DNA of 64,000 bases. Source: Adineta steineri. Taxonomy: Eukaryota > Rotifera > Eurotatoria > Adinetida > Adinetidae. A model generated the notes under the pieces. That model saw only the letters and a program-made list of their open reading frames with translations, made no database searches and had not been told where the DNA came from. A program made the position numbers and the translations under genes. The stretch covers positions 470,804 through 534,803 of the forward strand of contig CAJNOI010000020.1 of NCBI GenBank assembly GCA_905250115.1, in the 5' to 3' direction. Positions 34,315 through 45,956 of the stretch are shown piece by piece. Numbering within the stretch: position 1 is the first letter of the stretch; each line of letters starts with the position of its first letter.

Positions 34315-36494
34315 TTCGAATACAGATAAAATATTGTACAAAAATATTTCTACTGCAATGCTTTATATACTACCGCTTTATTGTGACTCTTGGTTTTTTC
34401 CATGTTTGCAACACATTAAGTATAATTTGTATGATGACATGTGTTAACTGTAGTTTCTTTTGTATATGGTAGGTATATCGTCAGTCTTCACGAATGTCGG
34501 AAAGATCCCATAGATAAAAAAATTATGATAACTTCTTATCATCTTCTAGCAACTTCCAACATCATATCATAATTGTAACTATGATGTGTATATATACTGA
34601 TATTGGGAAATTTTTCTGTTGCATCTATTATCATTTGTGTTGACAGACTTGAATCGTTTTATTGCATTAAATATGTCTGCTCTGTTCTTTTCCTTTATAT
34701 GAATATTGTTGTCTGTAATATTTGATCTTTCTTTTATCTATTTACATATTTTTTCTCAATCTTATTTTAAGATATTTCTGCACGTCATTATGCATATATA
34801 TGACAGACAAATTCGGAATTAACTTAAGAACGGAATTAGTAATGTCGTCTCCAGTTCAAACTCGCCTCATCAGGTTCGATGGGAATAATTTCGATCTAGA
34901 TGATTTTGTAAAAAAAAGATGTATAGTGATAAGTATTGATTCTTTTATGTGCTAATTAATCAGTAGGTCTGTGAACAAGGAGATATAGGAACGTCAAATG
35001 ATTGATAAAGATCATTCTGAATTCAATTTTTTTCTACAAAGAGACTTATAACTTTTCGATGACGAAGAGATGGTGACGTTGAGTAATTGATACGATTAAA
35101 GTAGTCAGCAAATTTTTATTTATTTATCTCTTATCGAAAAAATCATTTTTATCCAACGTTTACAAAATAAAAAAATTAATATTAAAACTCTTTGATTTCT
35201 ATACATATGATATTCTGTAAAGCGATTCAGCAACAGCACATTAAAGTAAACATGTCTTGCGATAATAGTTTTAGAGCATAATAGCATCAGTGGAATGGAA
35301 GTTTGATTTTATTCTGTAAATAGTCTAATCGATAGTATATAACACAAAGATTTCTTACAAACTTGATATTGCAGTTTTTGATTACGTACTAGTCACATTT
35401 TTGATTATTAATATTTTAATAACTGTAGAAATTTCATAAAGGTTTTTTTGCTATTATAAACTTTTTTGTCAAAACGATATCTTTTTTTTTAAATGAATTT
35501 TGTAAATTTCAAACTAAATTAAATTTTTATGTCAACTGTGGCATCTACATAGCACCCGAACGACAAAGATTCTTTTGTCTTATGTTCATCTTCTACAGAT
35601 TGCCATTGTGAATAACCCAAATCAGTAACATAATTGCTGATAAATTAAAAAAACTATAATTTCCAGTTAACACAATTATTTGATGAATATGAAATAGTGA
35701 AAAAAAATGTGCCAAAATTCTAGCAAGAAATATGTGCTGTGAGAGCAGCGCCACCGAGAAGAGTATCATTAGGATTGGCTAAAAACGAACAGAACATTTG
35801 ACAAATAATAAAAAACGAATGTATCCAACTCAATTTGTTGTCGTGACAGGGGAGAAATTGGCTTCATTTTTAAATCTACAATAAATTTATTTTTAAAAGT
35901 CATTTAATCACAAGTAATATCGAATACTATGAAGGATTTATCATCGATTTCTTCTAATTAATCAATCAATGATTTATTTTTATTGAAACTCGTTGGATAT
36001 ACGTGATTTTCATTCAATTTTATTTGATAAGTTGAAGTTTAGTTCTATCTATTATCGCAATTAGTTGACAACGAGAACTAATAATGCAGTTTAGTCAGAC
36101 TCTAATCCTCACTCTTACCTGTATACAATGTACCAATCAGTGTACGATTGTGACTAAACTACGAAAGGTTCGTTAATTACCTTGTTATTATTTACTATCA
36201 AAAATACAATTTACAAGCATATAATTTCTTTCGTATTTGCAAATTGATGGAATTAACTGAATAGAATCATTAAAATTCTATTCAGTATGAGAAATAATTG
36301 TAAATAGATATTTCTTCCAATTATTTGACAGTTCAAAAATAATTTTCTAAATCGGATTAAGATGCTACTGTCTTTCAAACTAGCACCCTGCAGTATCATC
36401 TAATACCGGAAAGACTTTTCTATAAATATAATATCCCTTCTTTTTTGTCTATTTTATTTTTCAGATGGTATAAAAAAATCGTTTTTTTTGTTAA
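34315..36494. other. Intergenic stretch between divergent genes
   Basis: Runs from the metalloproteinase start to the ELMOD start. A short protein-like frame at 34843-34950 (MSSPVQTRLIRFDGNNFDLD...) could be an orphan 5' exon or gene fragment, but nothing joins to it. The rest is AT-rich without features. Confidence 0.4.
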
Positions 36495-37472
36495 ATGGCC
36501 GATATAGAAGATATTGGATTTGAATTAAGTACTATTGTTGAACAGTCTACTGATGGTTTTGAAAGTTGTCCATCACCTCCACCACCATTTCATCGAAATA
36601 TAAATGAACAAGAAATTATTGTTCAACCACCTATAACATTTATTGATCAAGAACAAATTAATCCTATAAAAAATATTGTACCATTTGATAGTATTTTTTT
36701 TAGTGATGCAAAAAATTATCTTTTTGAAACAACAACAGATGAATCTTCAATATTAACTGAAACAACAAAAAAATCAAATAATAATTTTTTTCAACGTTTT
36801 ATAAATTTTTTTCGTTCAAATCATAATCTAGAATTTCATCGACAATGTCAACAATTACTTAATTTAACAAAATATCCATGTGATATGTCGGATACTATAC
36901 ATTTACGTATTTTATATACAATTTATCGTCGTTTAACAAGTTCAAATGAAATTTTTTATACTACATATGGTTCACATTGGGAAAATATTGGTTTTCAATC
37001 AACAAATCCTGAAACCGATTTTCGTTCAACTGGTCTTTTTTCAATATTTTTTCTTCTTTATTTTGTTGATTCGATGTATTTACCATTAGCGAAACAAATC
37101 TATCAATTTTCACTTGATCCATTACAACAATTTCCATTTTGTTGTATTGGAATTAATTTAGCAAATATATTAATAAAATATCTTCGACAAACATTAACAT
37201 CTCAAAAATCTATGCAAAAATTATTAAATGAAAATACGATTATTGATTTAATTGGAAAATTATTTATTGCACTTTATTTAAATTTTTATTTAATATGGAG
37301 AAATAATTCATATACAATTGAACATACTCAACAAGTATTAAGTGAATTAGAAAAAATTCTATTTAATCGTCCTAAAACTTTAGTTGAAGAATTCGATGAT
37401 TATTTTCGAAAACGACAAGAATATCGAGCACAACAGTACGAATTTAAACAAACGAATGATAATTTAATTTAG
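36495..37472 (+). CDS. ELMO-domain protein (ELMOD family), 325 aa, single exon
   Basis: A complete open frame with an N-terminal disordered part (CPSPPPPFHRN) and an ELMO/CED-12 domain from about residue 115. The family GAP signature is read at WENIGFQSTNPETDFRSTGL, including the arginine of DFR that in ELMOD proteins is needed for GTPase activation of ARL2/ARF proteins. The C-terminal tail is a charged helix (EEFDDYFRKRQEYRAQQYEF). ELMOD1-3 act at cilia, lipid droplets and actin-based structures; which paralogue this is cannot be decided by eye. Part of its 3' end was copied downstream in the tandem duplication. Confidence 0.85.
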   Translation: MADIEDIGFELSTIVEQSTDGFESCPSPPPPFHRNINEQEIIVQPPITFIDQEQINPIKNIVPFDSIFFSDAKNYLFETTTDESSILTETTKKSNNNFFQRFINFFRSNHNLEFHRQCQQLLNLTKYPCDMSDTIHLRILYTIYRRLTSSNEIFYTTYGSHWENIGFQSTNPETDFRSTGLFSIFFLLYFVDSMYLPLAKQIYQFSLDPLQQFPFCCIGINLANILIKYLRQTLTSQKSMQKLLNENTIIDLIGKLFIALYLNFYLIWRNNSYTIEHTQQVLSELEKILFNRPKTLVEEFDDYFRKRQEYRAQQYEFKQTNDNLI

Positions 37473-38875
37473 AATGATATATGTGATATTTATATCAATT
37501 TGTGCCTTTTTTTTTCATTGTAAAAATTTCTAGAAACAGAGTTTAGATCTGATTGATCTAATATTTTGATAGATATCCGTCCATTAAATATTATGTTGTT
37601 TTTTATTGTAATATATATAAGCTCAAGAAAAAAAACTTTAAGTATTTCGGTGTATTTTTAAGATATAAATTTAATTAAAAATGTCGATTCGAACAATTCT
37701 TGGTTTAATATTATCCATCTTTGTTACTGGTGCAATGATTTGGGCGTGTAGTTTTGAAATTCAACAGATAATGATGGGCGAATTAGTTACAGCTGCCGGT
37801 GGAAAATATAAATTTTTAACAATATTAAATCTAGTAAGTAGAATATTTACTTCATTATGTTTCAAAAAAAATAATTTTCCTCCCTATTTATACATTTAGC
37901 ATCTTCAAGCAATCTATTATATTATCTGTATAGTTAATTTCTTTTTTGGTACAGATACAATTGAAACTGGAAAACGTTCATTCTTACAAAAACTACGTGA
38001 TTTGATTTATGCTGGTGCGGCTTTTCCAATAGGAATGGTAAAAAACAATCTTTCGAATTTTATGTTTTTTTACTAATATATATTTATATTTAGTACGTAT
38101 GTATTGCATTTTGGGGAATATATCATGTTGATCGAGAACTAATTTATCCAAAAGAATTAGATGGACTTGTCTCACCAGTTCTTAATCATGTTATGGTAAT
38201 TATTCAAAATTCTGCCATATAATTCTTTTTCTTTTCATTTTCTCAGCATACATTACCAGGAGTTGCTCTTTGTTTGGAAAATCTTGTACATTATCATCGT
38301 TATCCATCAAGATTCTTAGGTCTTACATTGGTTATCAGTTTGTTTGCTGCATATACTACATGGTAAATAATTTTAAGAAATTAAAGTATGTTTTATATAT
38401 TATAATTTAGGATTCACTATTTACATCATATACATTGGCTTGCATTTAAAGTTAGTCTTTGGGTTTACCCAATATTAAATGAATTATCGTTCACATATCG
38501 CGGTTTATTTTTCCTTGGATCGGCATTATTTGGTATTGGATTATATTTCATCGGAGAACTATATACATTATTTTTAACAAGTAAAATATGAGATTCTTTT
38601 ATAGTGAAGAAAAAGTCTTTGAATTATTCATTTTAGGTTTACGAATTGATCGAGCTGGACGAAATAAAAAGAAATATTAAACGACATCTTTGATTTTTTT
38701 TGCAATACATTCTTTTTCTTTTATTCACGATTTTGATTTACTATATCGAAATAAAATAACATATATTTTTTTTTTCTTCTCTTATATTATGAAATAATTA
38801 TTGTAGATGCCTGTACAGAACATTTTCTTTACACATCGATTTGGAACAATTTTATCATCATATAAACAAAAACTT
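37374..38875 (+). repeat. Tandem duplication, first unit
   Basis: This unit runs from AAAACTT inside the last codons of ELMOD, through AIG1-like copy 1, to AAAACTT inside a copy of TMEM232 exon 1. It is matched by 38869-40148. Coding parts of the two units are closely similar; spacer DNA differs by indels, so the second unit is about 220 bp shorter. Confidence 0.85.
37681..38680 (+). CDS. AIG1/ADTRP-like membrane protein, copy 1
   Basis: Six short exons encode about 240 residues with several transmembrane helices, starting MSIRTILGLILSIFVTG. The family members AIG1 and ADTRP are membrane-embedded threonine hydrolases that cleave fatty acid esters of hydroxy fatty acids. The catalytic threonine fits KFLTILNL near residue 46, and the catalytic histidine fits LNHVMHTLPG. 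Other hallmarks are AAFPIGM, YHVDRELIYPKELD and HYHRYPSR. The C-terminal tail is basic (RAGRNKKKY). It is followed in direct order by its tandem copy at 39016. Confidence 0.85.
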
Positions 38876-38959
38876 TAGTTGAAGAATTTCATGATTATTT
38901 TCGAAAGAGACAAGAATATCGATCACAACAGTATGAATTTAAAATGATGTATGTATTTT
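38807..38959 (+). pseudogene. Chimeric leftover: TMEM232 5' end joined to ELMOD 3' end
   Basis: From ATG at 38807 the sequence matches TMEM232 exon 1 (MPVQNIFFTHRFG...SSYKQKL versus MPVQKISFTHRFG...SSYKQKL). At the shared AAAACTT (38869-38875) it changes to a copy of the ELMOD tail (GTTGAAGAATTTCATGATTA). The joined frame stops at once, so no protein is expected. It marks the junction of the tandem duplication. Confidence 0.85.
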
Positions 38960-40148
38960 GATAGATATCCAACAGTAAATATATACCCTGCTGGGGCTCA
39001 AAGGGTTAATTAATAATGCCGATTCGAACAGTTCTTGGTCTAATATTATCCATCTTCGTTACTGGTGCAATAATTTGGGCGTGTAGTTTTGAAATTCAAC
39101 CGAGAAAGATGGGTGAATCAGTAACAGCTCCCGGTAGAGAATATAAATTTCTAACAGTATTAAATCTAGTAAATAGAATCTCTAGTTCATTATGTTTCCG
39201 AAAAAACAATTTTTTCTCTATTTTTTCATTTAGCATCTCCAAGCAATCTATTACATTATCTGTATAATTAATTTCTTTTTTGGCACAGATACACTTGAAT
39301 CTGAAAAGCGTTCATTCTTACAAAGACTACGTGACTTATTTTTTGCGAGTGCTGCTTTTCCAATAGGAATGGTAGAAAACAATCTTTCGAATTCTATGTT
39401 TTTTTATTAATATCAATTTATGTTTAGTTCGTATGTATCGCATTTTGGGGATTGTACCATGTTGATCGAGAATTTGTTTATCCAAAAGAATTAGATGCAC
39501 TTTTTCCTTCGGTTCTAAATCATATTATGGTAAATAGTCAAAATTCTGTCATATAATTTTTGTTACTTTTCATCTCCTCAGCATACATTACCTGGAATCG
39601 CCCTTTGTTTGGAGAATCTTGTACATTATCATCGTTATCCATCAAGATTATTAGGTCTTTCACTTGTTATCATTATATTTGTTGCATATATTACATGGTA
39701 AATAATTTTGAGCAATTGAAGTATTTCTATATTATAATTTAGGGTTCATTATTTACATCGTATTCATTGGCTTACATTTAGAGAAAATGTTTGGGTATAT
39801 CCAATATTAAATGAATTATCATCTACATATCGTGGTTTATTCTTCCTTGGTTCAGCATTATTTGGTATCGGATTATATTTCATCGGAGAAATGTATACAT
39901 TATTTTTACCAAGTAAAAAATGAGATTCTTTTTAAGTTAATAAAAATTTTCTTAATTATTCATTTTAGATTTACAAACTGATAGAACTACGGAATAACAA
40001 TACTTTCTTATTTTTTATATTATTGAAATAGAATAGCATAATTTTTATCTTTTATTTAATTATTAAATAATTATTGTAGATGCCTGTACAAAAGATTTCT
40101 TTTACACATCGATTTGGTATAATTTCATCATCATATAAGCAAAAACTT
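38869..40148 (+). repeat. Tandem duplication, second unit
   Basis: Second copy of the ELMOD-tail / AIG1-like / TMEM232-start segment. It starts with the ELMOD fragment and runs into the intact TMEM232 gene. Confidence 0.85.
39016..39997 (+). CDS. AIG1/ADTRP-like membrane protein, copy 2
   Basis: Same six-exon layout and splice phases as copy 1, starting MPIRTVLGLILSIFVTG. It keeps the presumed catalytic threonine (KFLTVLNL) and histidine (LNHIMHTLPG), the PYP-like YHVDREFVYPKELD and HYHRYPSR. The tail differs: copy 1 ends RAGRNKKKY, copy 2 ends early as LQTDRTTE, so the basic C-terminus is lost. Changes are spread through the protein and the frame is intact, which suggests it is under selection or not very old. 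About 230-240 residues. Confidence 0.85.
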
Positions 40149-42867
40149 GAAAAAGATATCGAAGAAAAATCACAAGAAAGTGATCGATCATCATCAACAA
40201 ATAGTCCGAATCACACTAAGTGAGATATACTTACAGCATGATAGAAAATTGTAGTATATATTTTTTTCTATTTAGAAAACATTTATTACTTGAAGTAACT
40301 GAAGAATTTGTAAGGGATTATAATAAAGCTTCAGCAAGTGACCGAATTAAACAAAATGAAGTTATTTATCGTATGTTACAACGTCTTAAAGTATGTAGAA
40401 CATATTAGAGTTCTAAATAGTTCATTGACTGCTCTATATTTAGCGAAAAGCAACACAACTTCAAATGCATGCTGAACGATCAATGCAATTACAAATGACT
40501 TGGTAAAAAAATTCTTATGAAATAATTTCATTAAGAATTTATTTTGTTTCTATAGGGCTGAACTTTGTTTATTATCTCAATGTAAATCTTCCTATCAAGA
40601 AGGTATATATATATATATGATAGAGAAAAAAGATTCTAAATTTTATTTTTATTAGAATGTTTAACAACACTTTATCGAGCATTGATATATAGTCCATTGA
40701 ATATGACTCAAATACCAACATTATTTTTTCTTTCTGAAACAATTCTTTATTGGATTAAAAATGATGCTATCCTTGAACCATTTCTTACATCAACTGAATT
40801 AAAATTATTAAAGGTAACAGGGAAAAAAAATATACATTTGTATCAAATAAACAAGAAACGTCTGTTTAAATAGATTGCTCAAATTATATTTCAATTACTC
40901 TATTATCATTATTTGGAAGGTAAATTAAATTTTATCTTTATTTCATTCGTCTATTTTTCTTTCATTTAGGTTCAACTGAACCTTATGAAGAATTAAAAAT
41001 TCGTCTTTCCTCGTATTTAGACGGTAATTTTCTTTATTTAAACTATAATCGTCATAACAAATCTCTTTTCTAATAGGTCTTGAGGAATGTGAATCTGCGT
41101 ATTCATCATATCCAAATGCTGTTTGGTGTATTCGTTATATTGAATCTGTTGGTTCTGTACTTGTTGCTAGTGTTGGAAAACATGCATTAAGTTCACGACG
41201 TAATACTTCATCAGTTGCAAATTTTCCAATACCACAAATTCCACCTGAAGATCTTGATAAAACAACAAATAAATCTGAATTACGTACTTCCGTTCAAGAA
41301 TTATCACCTATACTATGGCATTCAGTTAATCTCTGGTCATTTGCTAAAAAATATTCAACCAATAGTTTAACAGAAACTATGAATCGTTCATTTAATGAAA
41401 TCATTCTTTCATTAATTAATTGTAGATATGAGTTACTTAACGAAAATTGGTATGAAATATCAATAGAAAAATAATTCATTTCAAATTTTTTATTTAGGAT
41501 TGATGTAGTTATAACATTTCAAATTCTGGCTGATATTGCAAAAACAAATGTCGATATATTGGAAACAATTCAATTATTAGCTCAATGTAAATATAAATAA
41601 ATTAGGACTTATATTTAAACCTTGAAGGTGTGGATGTAGACGCGTAATCAGACGGAGCTCAGCTCCCTCCTGCCTAGACATAACTTTGACAGTATAAAAT
41701 TATTTGAAATGATTTTGTTTTTTTCTTTAGCTGAATTAACAACTCAACTTCCAGCACATAAACAAACTGATAATCAAATGATATCTCATGGTTGGCGTTT
41801 ATGGTCTTGGAAACTTATCGTTCATTTATGTGAATGTTTAACATCAATTTGTATTGGTACAGAACAAGCTTTAATTAAACGAAAAATTTTATTTGGTAAT
41901 GAAACATCATCAGATAATATTCTTGCTTATGCAAGAAATATAAATACGTTTACTACTGAACCAAATACTGCGAGTCAAAGTAAAAATAATGAACATGTTT
42001 GTTTAATGCAAATGTTAACATATCAAACAAAAGATGAGAATGATGAAGATCTATCATGGCGTATTCGATATATGGGACTTTTATGTATGTCACAAATTTA
42101 TAAACATTTACAAAATGAACGTCGTCATAAAACATTAAGTAATTTACTTTGGATGTTTATACATGAATATGAACAAAATGAGCGTGATAATCGAATACTT
42201 GAAGCACTTAAAGTTGGACGTTTTGATGATAATATTATTCAATCGATGAAATATGATTTAAGTGAAGGTCAATTAGGTACGATTTATACTAATATAGCTC
42301 AACGTTTAGCTGATGGTATATTACCACAAACACCATCATCTAATTTACAAACACCAAAAACAACTACAAAACGATCATTTAAAAAGAGCCCAAATATTTC
42401 TTCACCACCAAATAATTTCAGTTTACCTGCATCTCCAACTGCAAAGTAAATTTTATTTATTCATTTATCTATTTAATCCTAATTATTTTTTTAGAATTGA
42501 TAAAAAACCTGTTCCAATTAAAAAGATAATTCAAGATAATATTAATGATGTATTTAAACGAAAAGAACAAGTATTACAAAGTATTGTCATAGATCAAGTT
42601 CGTTTATTTTTTCTTCTTCTTATTTTTAATTATTCAATATTAATTTAGTATCGTAGAAAACTTGAAGAAACAAAAGAAGAAACAGCTGATGTTATTGAAC
42701 AATTAGATACAATGATTGAACAAGCTATGGAAAATACAACATTAAATGAAAATGATTTAGCAAGTGTATTTACATCAACTAATAAAAAATTCATTCATGA
42801 TCCACTTCAAGAACGACGAGCATTAGCAGTATCTATGGGTGATACGTTGATAACTGATGAACAATAA
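40080..42867 (+). CDS. TMEM232: TMEM232-like protein, about 13 exons (about 700 aa)
   Basis: Exons joined across short introns give a protein starting MPVQKISFTHRFGIISSSY, which parallels the MPVNKSP...GGISSPY start of vertebrate TMEM232. The segment IPTLFFLSETILYWIKNDA followed by ELKLLKIAQ matches the family core (LPALFFVAESVLY...EIKLAKIG). The C-terminus is a charged coiled coil (YRRKLEETKEETADVIEQ). TMEM232 is tied to sperm flagella and cilia in mammals, so a ciliary role is likely. The largest exon lies at about 41732-42447. One intron, at 41588-41731, carries a short G-rich CTTGAAGGTGTGG piece like the repeats elsewhere. Confidence 0.8.
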
Positions 42868-43160
42868 TAATCTCATTTATACACAAAATTTTCTTATTCC
42901 GTCCATTTATTTTAATCTCAATTTTTTTTTCTTCAATATATAAATAAAAAACTCTTCTTCCGTCCAAGAAATAATGCATAAGTAATTGAATTAGATTTGA
43001 TTGGGTTTAGCAGTATCCAATGAAAAAGAATAGACGAAATCTTTTCTAATTCTCTCCATCTCGTCGATAGTTATGTTTTTTTTGCCTCGTGTTTTTACAT
43101 TGTAAAGAATTAATTCATATTTTTTTTTACAGATAAATTTTTTTTTAACCAAAAAATAAA

Positions 43161-44368
43161 ATGTTGGCCGCAACTGGTCGTTGTGTATCTCTTACTTCAT
43201 TGCCTCGTGTAAATGCTTTAGCTATTATTCGTCAAGCATCGTCATCATCACATTCAAATAAAAATAAAGATGAACCAGTTGCTGTCACAACACCATCTGG
43301 TTCACATGACGATTCATCTCGTTCACCGATGAGTCAACGACAATTACCTCCCGATGATGGCAAAGTCCGTATGTAATCAATAATTTTTTATTTCTTTTAA
43401 ATAACATATATATATGTTTCATAGGTTTTCCTAATCCATGGGATGTTATTCTTAATAAACGTCGTTTTGAATATGCTATGGTTTGTAATGATATTGAATC
43501 TATATATGTCTATTGAAGTAAATCATATTTAGAAATTCAAAGGATATGATGATCCATTCGATATGATGCCAGTTAAACGTATTGCGAACAGTACACCAGA
43601 AAATCCAAATTTATTACCAAGTTGTAATGATAAAAGACTTATGGCATGTATTTGTAAGTTTATCAATGATTTTTTTTGTCGATATTTTCTATAGAAAAAT
43701 TATTTTAGGTAATGAAGATGTTTATCACTTGAAATGGATGCACCTTCATCGTGGAGAACCCAAACGATGCTATTGCGGTATGAAATGAATCTTTGAGAAT
43801 CGCTACTGTTAACCTTGATGAATATGAAATTTCATATTGCTCTGATTAGGGTGCGACTTCGGGATTGAATATTTTCAAAATAGAGACTTCAGCCTAATTC
43901 TTGGGTTCTCTGAAGATGTGCGATGGATAGACAATAAAATTCTCTATCAGACTATTGTACTTTCAGATCTCATTCAGGATATATAAAGAAGAAATCCCGC
44001 TAGTATTTGTCCTGCAATACATGTTGAGTGAGATCCGAAAATACAATAGTCTGATAGAGAATTTTATTCTCTATTTATTGTACATCTTTAGAAGAACCCA
44101 AGAATTGAACTGAAGTCTCTATTTTGAAACTACTCAGTCGCGAAGCCGCACCCTAGGTTAAGCAAAACACGGACTTCCTTCAGAATGTTTATAGATTAGG
44201 GAAATGTCTAGAGAAAAGAAGTAGTCCATCAGTAGCTTAATAAAACATTCACTATTAAATATTTTATGTTTATTTCTAGGTCATTGGTTTAAATTAACTG
44301 AACGACAATATGTTGACTTAAGTGATTTTGGTATTACAGAAGAAATGCAGAAACCAGCTGCTCATTAA
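43161..44368 (+). CDS. COX5B: Cytochrome c oxidase subunit 5B (COX5B/subunit IV)
   Basis: Five exons give about 155 residues. The N-terminus is a mitochondrial presequence (MLAATGRCVSLTSLPRVNAL), rich in Arg and Ser and without acids. The mature part has GYDDPFDMMPVKRI, then LPSCNDKRLMACICNEDVY and WMHLHRGEPKRCYCGHWFKL, the zinc-binding fold of COX5B. The four zinc cysteines read as C-x-C...C-x-C. It is a nuclear-coded structural subunit of respiratory complex IV in the inner mitochondrial membrane. A Ser/Pro-rich insert of about 30 residues follows the presequence. The last intron is enlarged by a 305-bp hairpin MITE. Confidence 0.92.
43849..44153. mobile_element. 305-bp foldback MITE with TA target site in a COX5B intron
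   Basis: The ends GGGTGCGACTTCGGGATTG and, from the right reversed, GGGTGCGGCTTCGCGACTG begin imperfect inverted arms of about 130 bp each that could form one long hairpin (for example CAATAGTCTGATAGAGAATT pairs with its reverse at 43930-43960). TA flanks both ends (43847-43848 and 44154-44155), which fits Tc1/mariner-type insertion. No coding capacity. Confidence 0.8.
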
Positions 44369-44543
44369 GACTTGTCCTTCTATCTCTCTCTTCTATTAGA
44401 ACATTGTAGTATTTTTTTTTGCGATTTAGATTTATCTTTCTTTTTTTCTTTCATCGTCATTTAATTGAAATAAAAAAAAACACAAACAACCCGATAAAAA
44501 AAACAGAATAGAATAAATTCTTTTTATTTTATTACTTTTAGAT

Positions 44544-45956
44544 ATGTCTGATTATCAATTAAGTAATGAAGATCATGAAGCATTGGAAAAATTTACAAAA
44601 TTTTTCCTGGTTAAAGCAGCTCAAATTATTGTACAATCACGTTTAGGTGAAAAGAAAATAACAAAATCGAAACCTATGTGTTCCGGAAATGAATGGGTAA
44701 AAATTAGAAAAATTCTTTATTCAAAAAACAAATTTTTTGATTATTTCTAGTTTCATCTGTCAATTAAAGACATTCCTGAAGTCACTGTTAATGCTAAAAA
44801 ATGTTTAGGTGATATTCAACATCTTCTAATTAATCCTCCACATAGTTCATTTTGTGTGGAAATATCATTACGTACACCAGATTGTGATACAATAACATTA
44901 GAAACATGGTGTATATCATTTGATGATTCAATATCAGATCCAGCACAACGTGTTCGATTTAATATTTATAATCGTATGAGTATTGTTCTTCGATCATTAT
45001 TAACATGTACACGTGCAACACCAACATATCAATTATCACGAAAACAATCAGCCGATAAATATATTATTTGTTATAAAATGTATAGTGGTGAACCAATTGT
45101 TAGTCATTTAGGTGAACATTATTCAAAAAAAACAATCGGAAGTATTCTAACACCAATTGGACGTTTTGTATTAAATGTTGCTTATAGAACACGTTTAACA
45201 ATGTCATTAACACCAATGGAAAATCGACCAATTTCAAATTTAACACCATTTGGAATTGATATTAAAGATGATCATTTTTCATTAGATAGAAATCATCATA
45301 GTCTAGAAGAGTAAATAATTTTCTTTATATTTCCTAAAACAAAAAACATATTTTATTTCTAGTGATAATGATGCTCAATTACCATCAGCACATAATTCAA
45401 GTGTGCCAAAAAGTTCACCTATTGAAGTTATGAAACGAAGACATACTAGTTCGGAATCAGTTTCATCAAGTCATGGGTAAATTTTCTAAGAAAAACAAAT
45501 AACTAATTTACAATATATATATATTTTAGAACACCAGATAAAGTTTATTATAGTAAATTACGTGCTGCATTTGCAATACCTGGTACAATTGCACATACAC
45601 CATCACATATTGGTTCATATTCTCGTATGAATGATAATGATTTACCCTATGTACTTATGCAACAACAAGATCAAAATTCGAAAGCTAATTATTCTCTAAG
45701 TGCGGATTTAGATAATGATACAGCACCCGATGATTTTATTCTTGTTGAAGTAAAACCATTTTTTGGTAAAAGTGATTCAACAGATGATTTAGCTTTATTT
45801 ATTCGATCATGTCAACAACCACCCATGCTTGAATCATTTGTTTTTGAACCATCACTTGGTGAAACAATAAATCAGTTAAATGATGAATTACGTGTATTTG
45901 AATCGAAAGTGGAGGAATTCGATCAACTTGTTGGAACATTATCTACAGCAGACTAA
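44544..45956 (+). CDS. ATG13: Autophagy-related protein 13 (ATG13), about 415 aa
   Basis: Four exons joined in phase. Residues 1 to about 240 form the HORMA domain, with family hallmarks EKFTKFFLVKAAQIIVQSRL, HLSIKDIPEV, FCVEISLRT, TYQLSRKQ and GRFVLNVAYRT. A Ser-rich disordered middle follows (MKRRHTSSESVSSSHG). The C-terminal part keeps DDFILVEVKPFF, which matches the human DDFVMIDFKPAF segment: the LC3-interacting motif (aromatic-x-x-aliphatic) followed by the ULK1/FIP200-binding tail. ATG13 is the adaptor of the ULK1 kinase complex that starts autophagosome formation. The protein is shorter than human ATG13 because the linker is reduced. Confidence 0.9.

Noticed and set aside
34843-34950. 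Short protein-like frame MSSPVQTRLIRFDGN
   Set aside because: No downstream exon joins to it in this interval; too short to call a gene.
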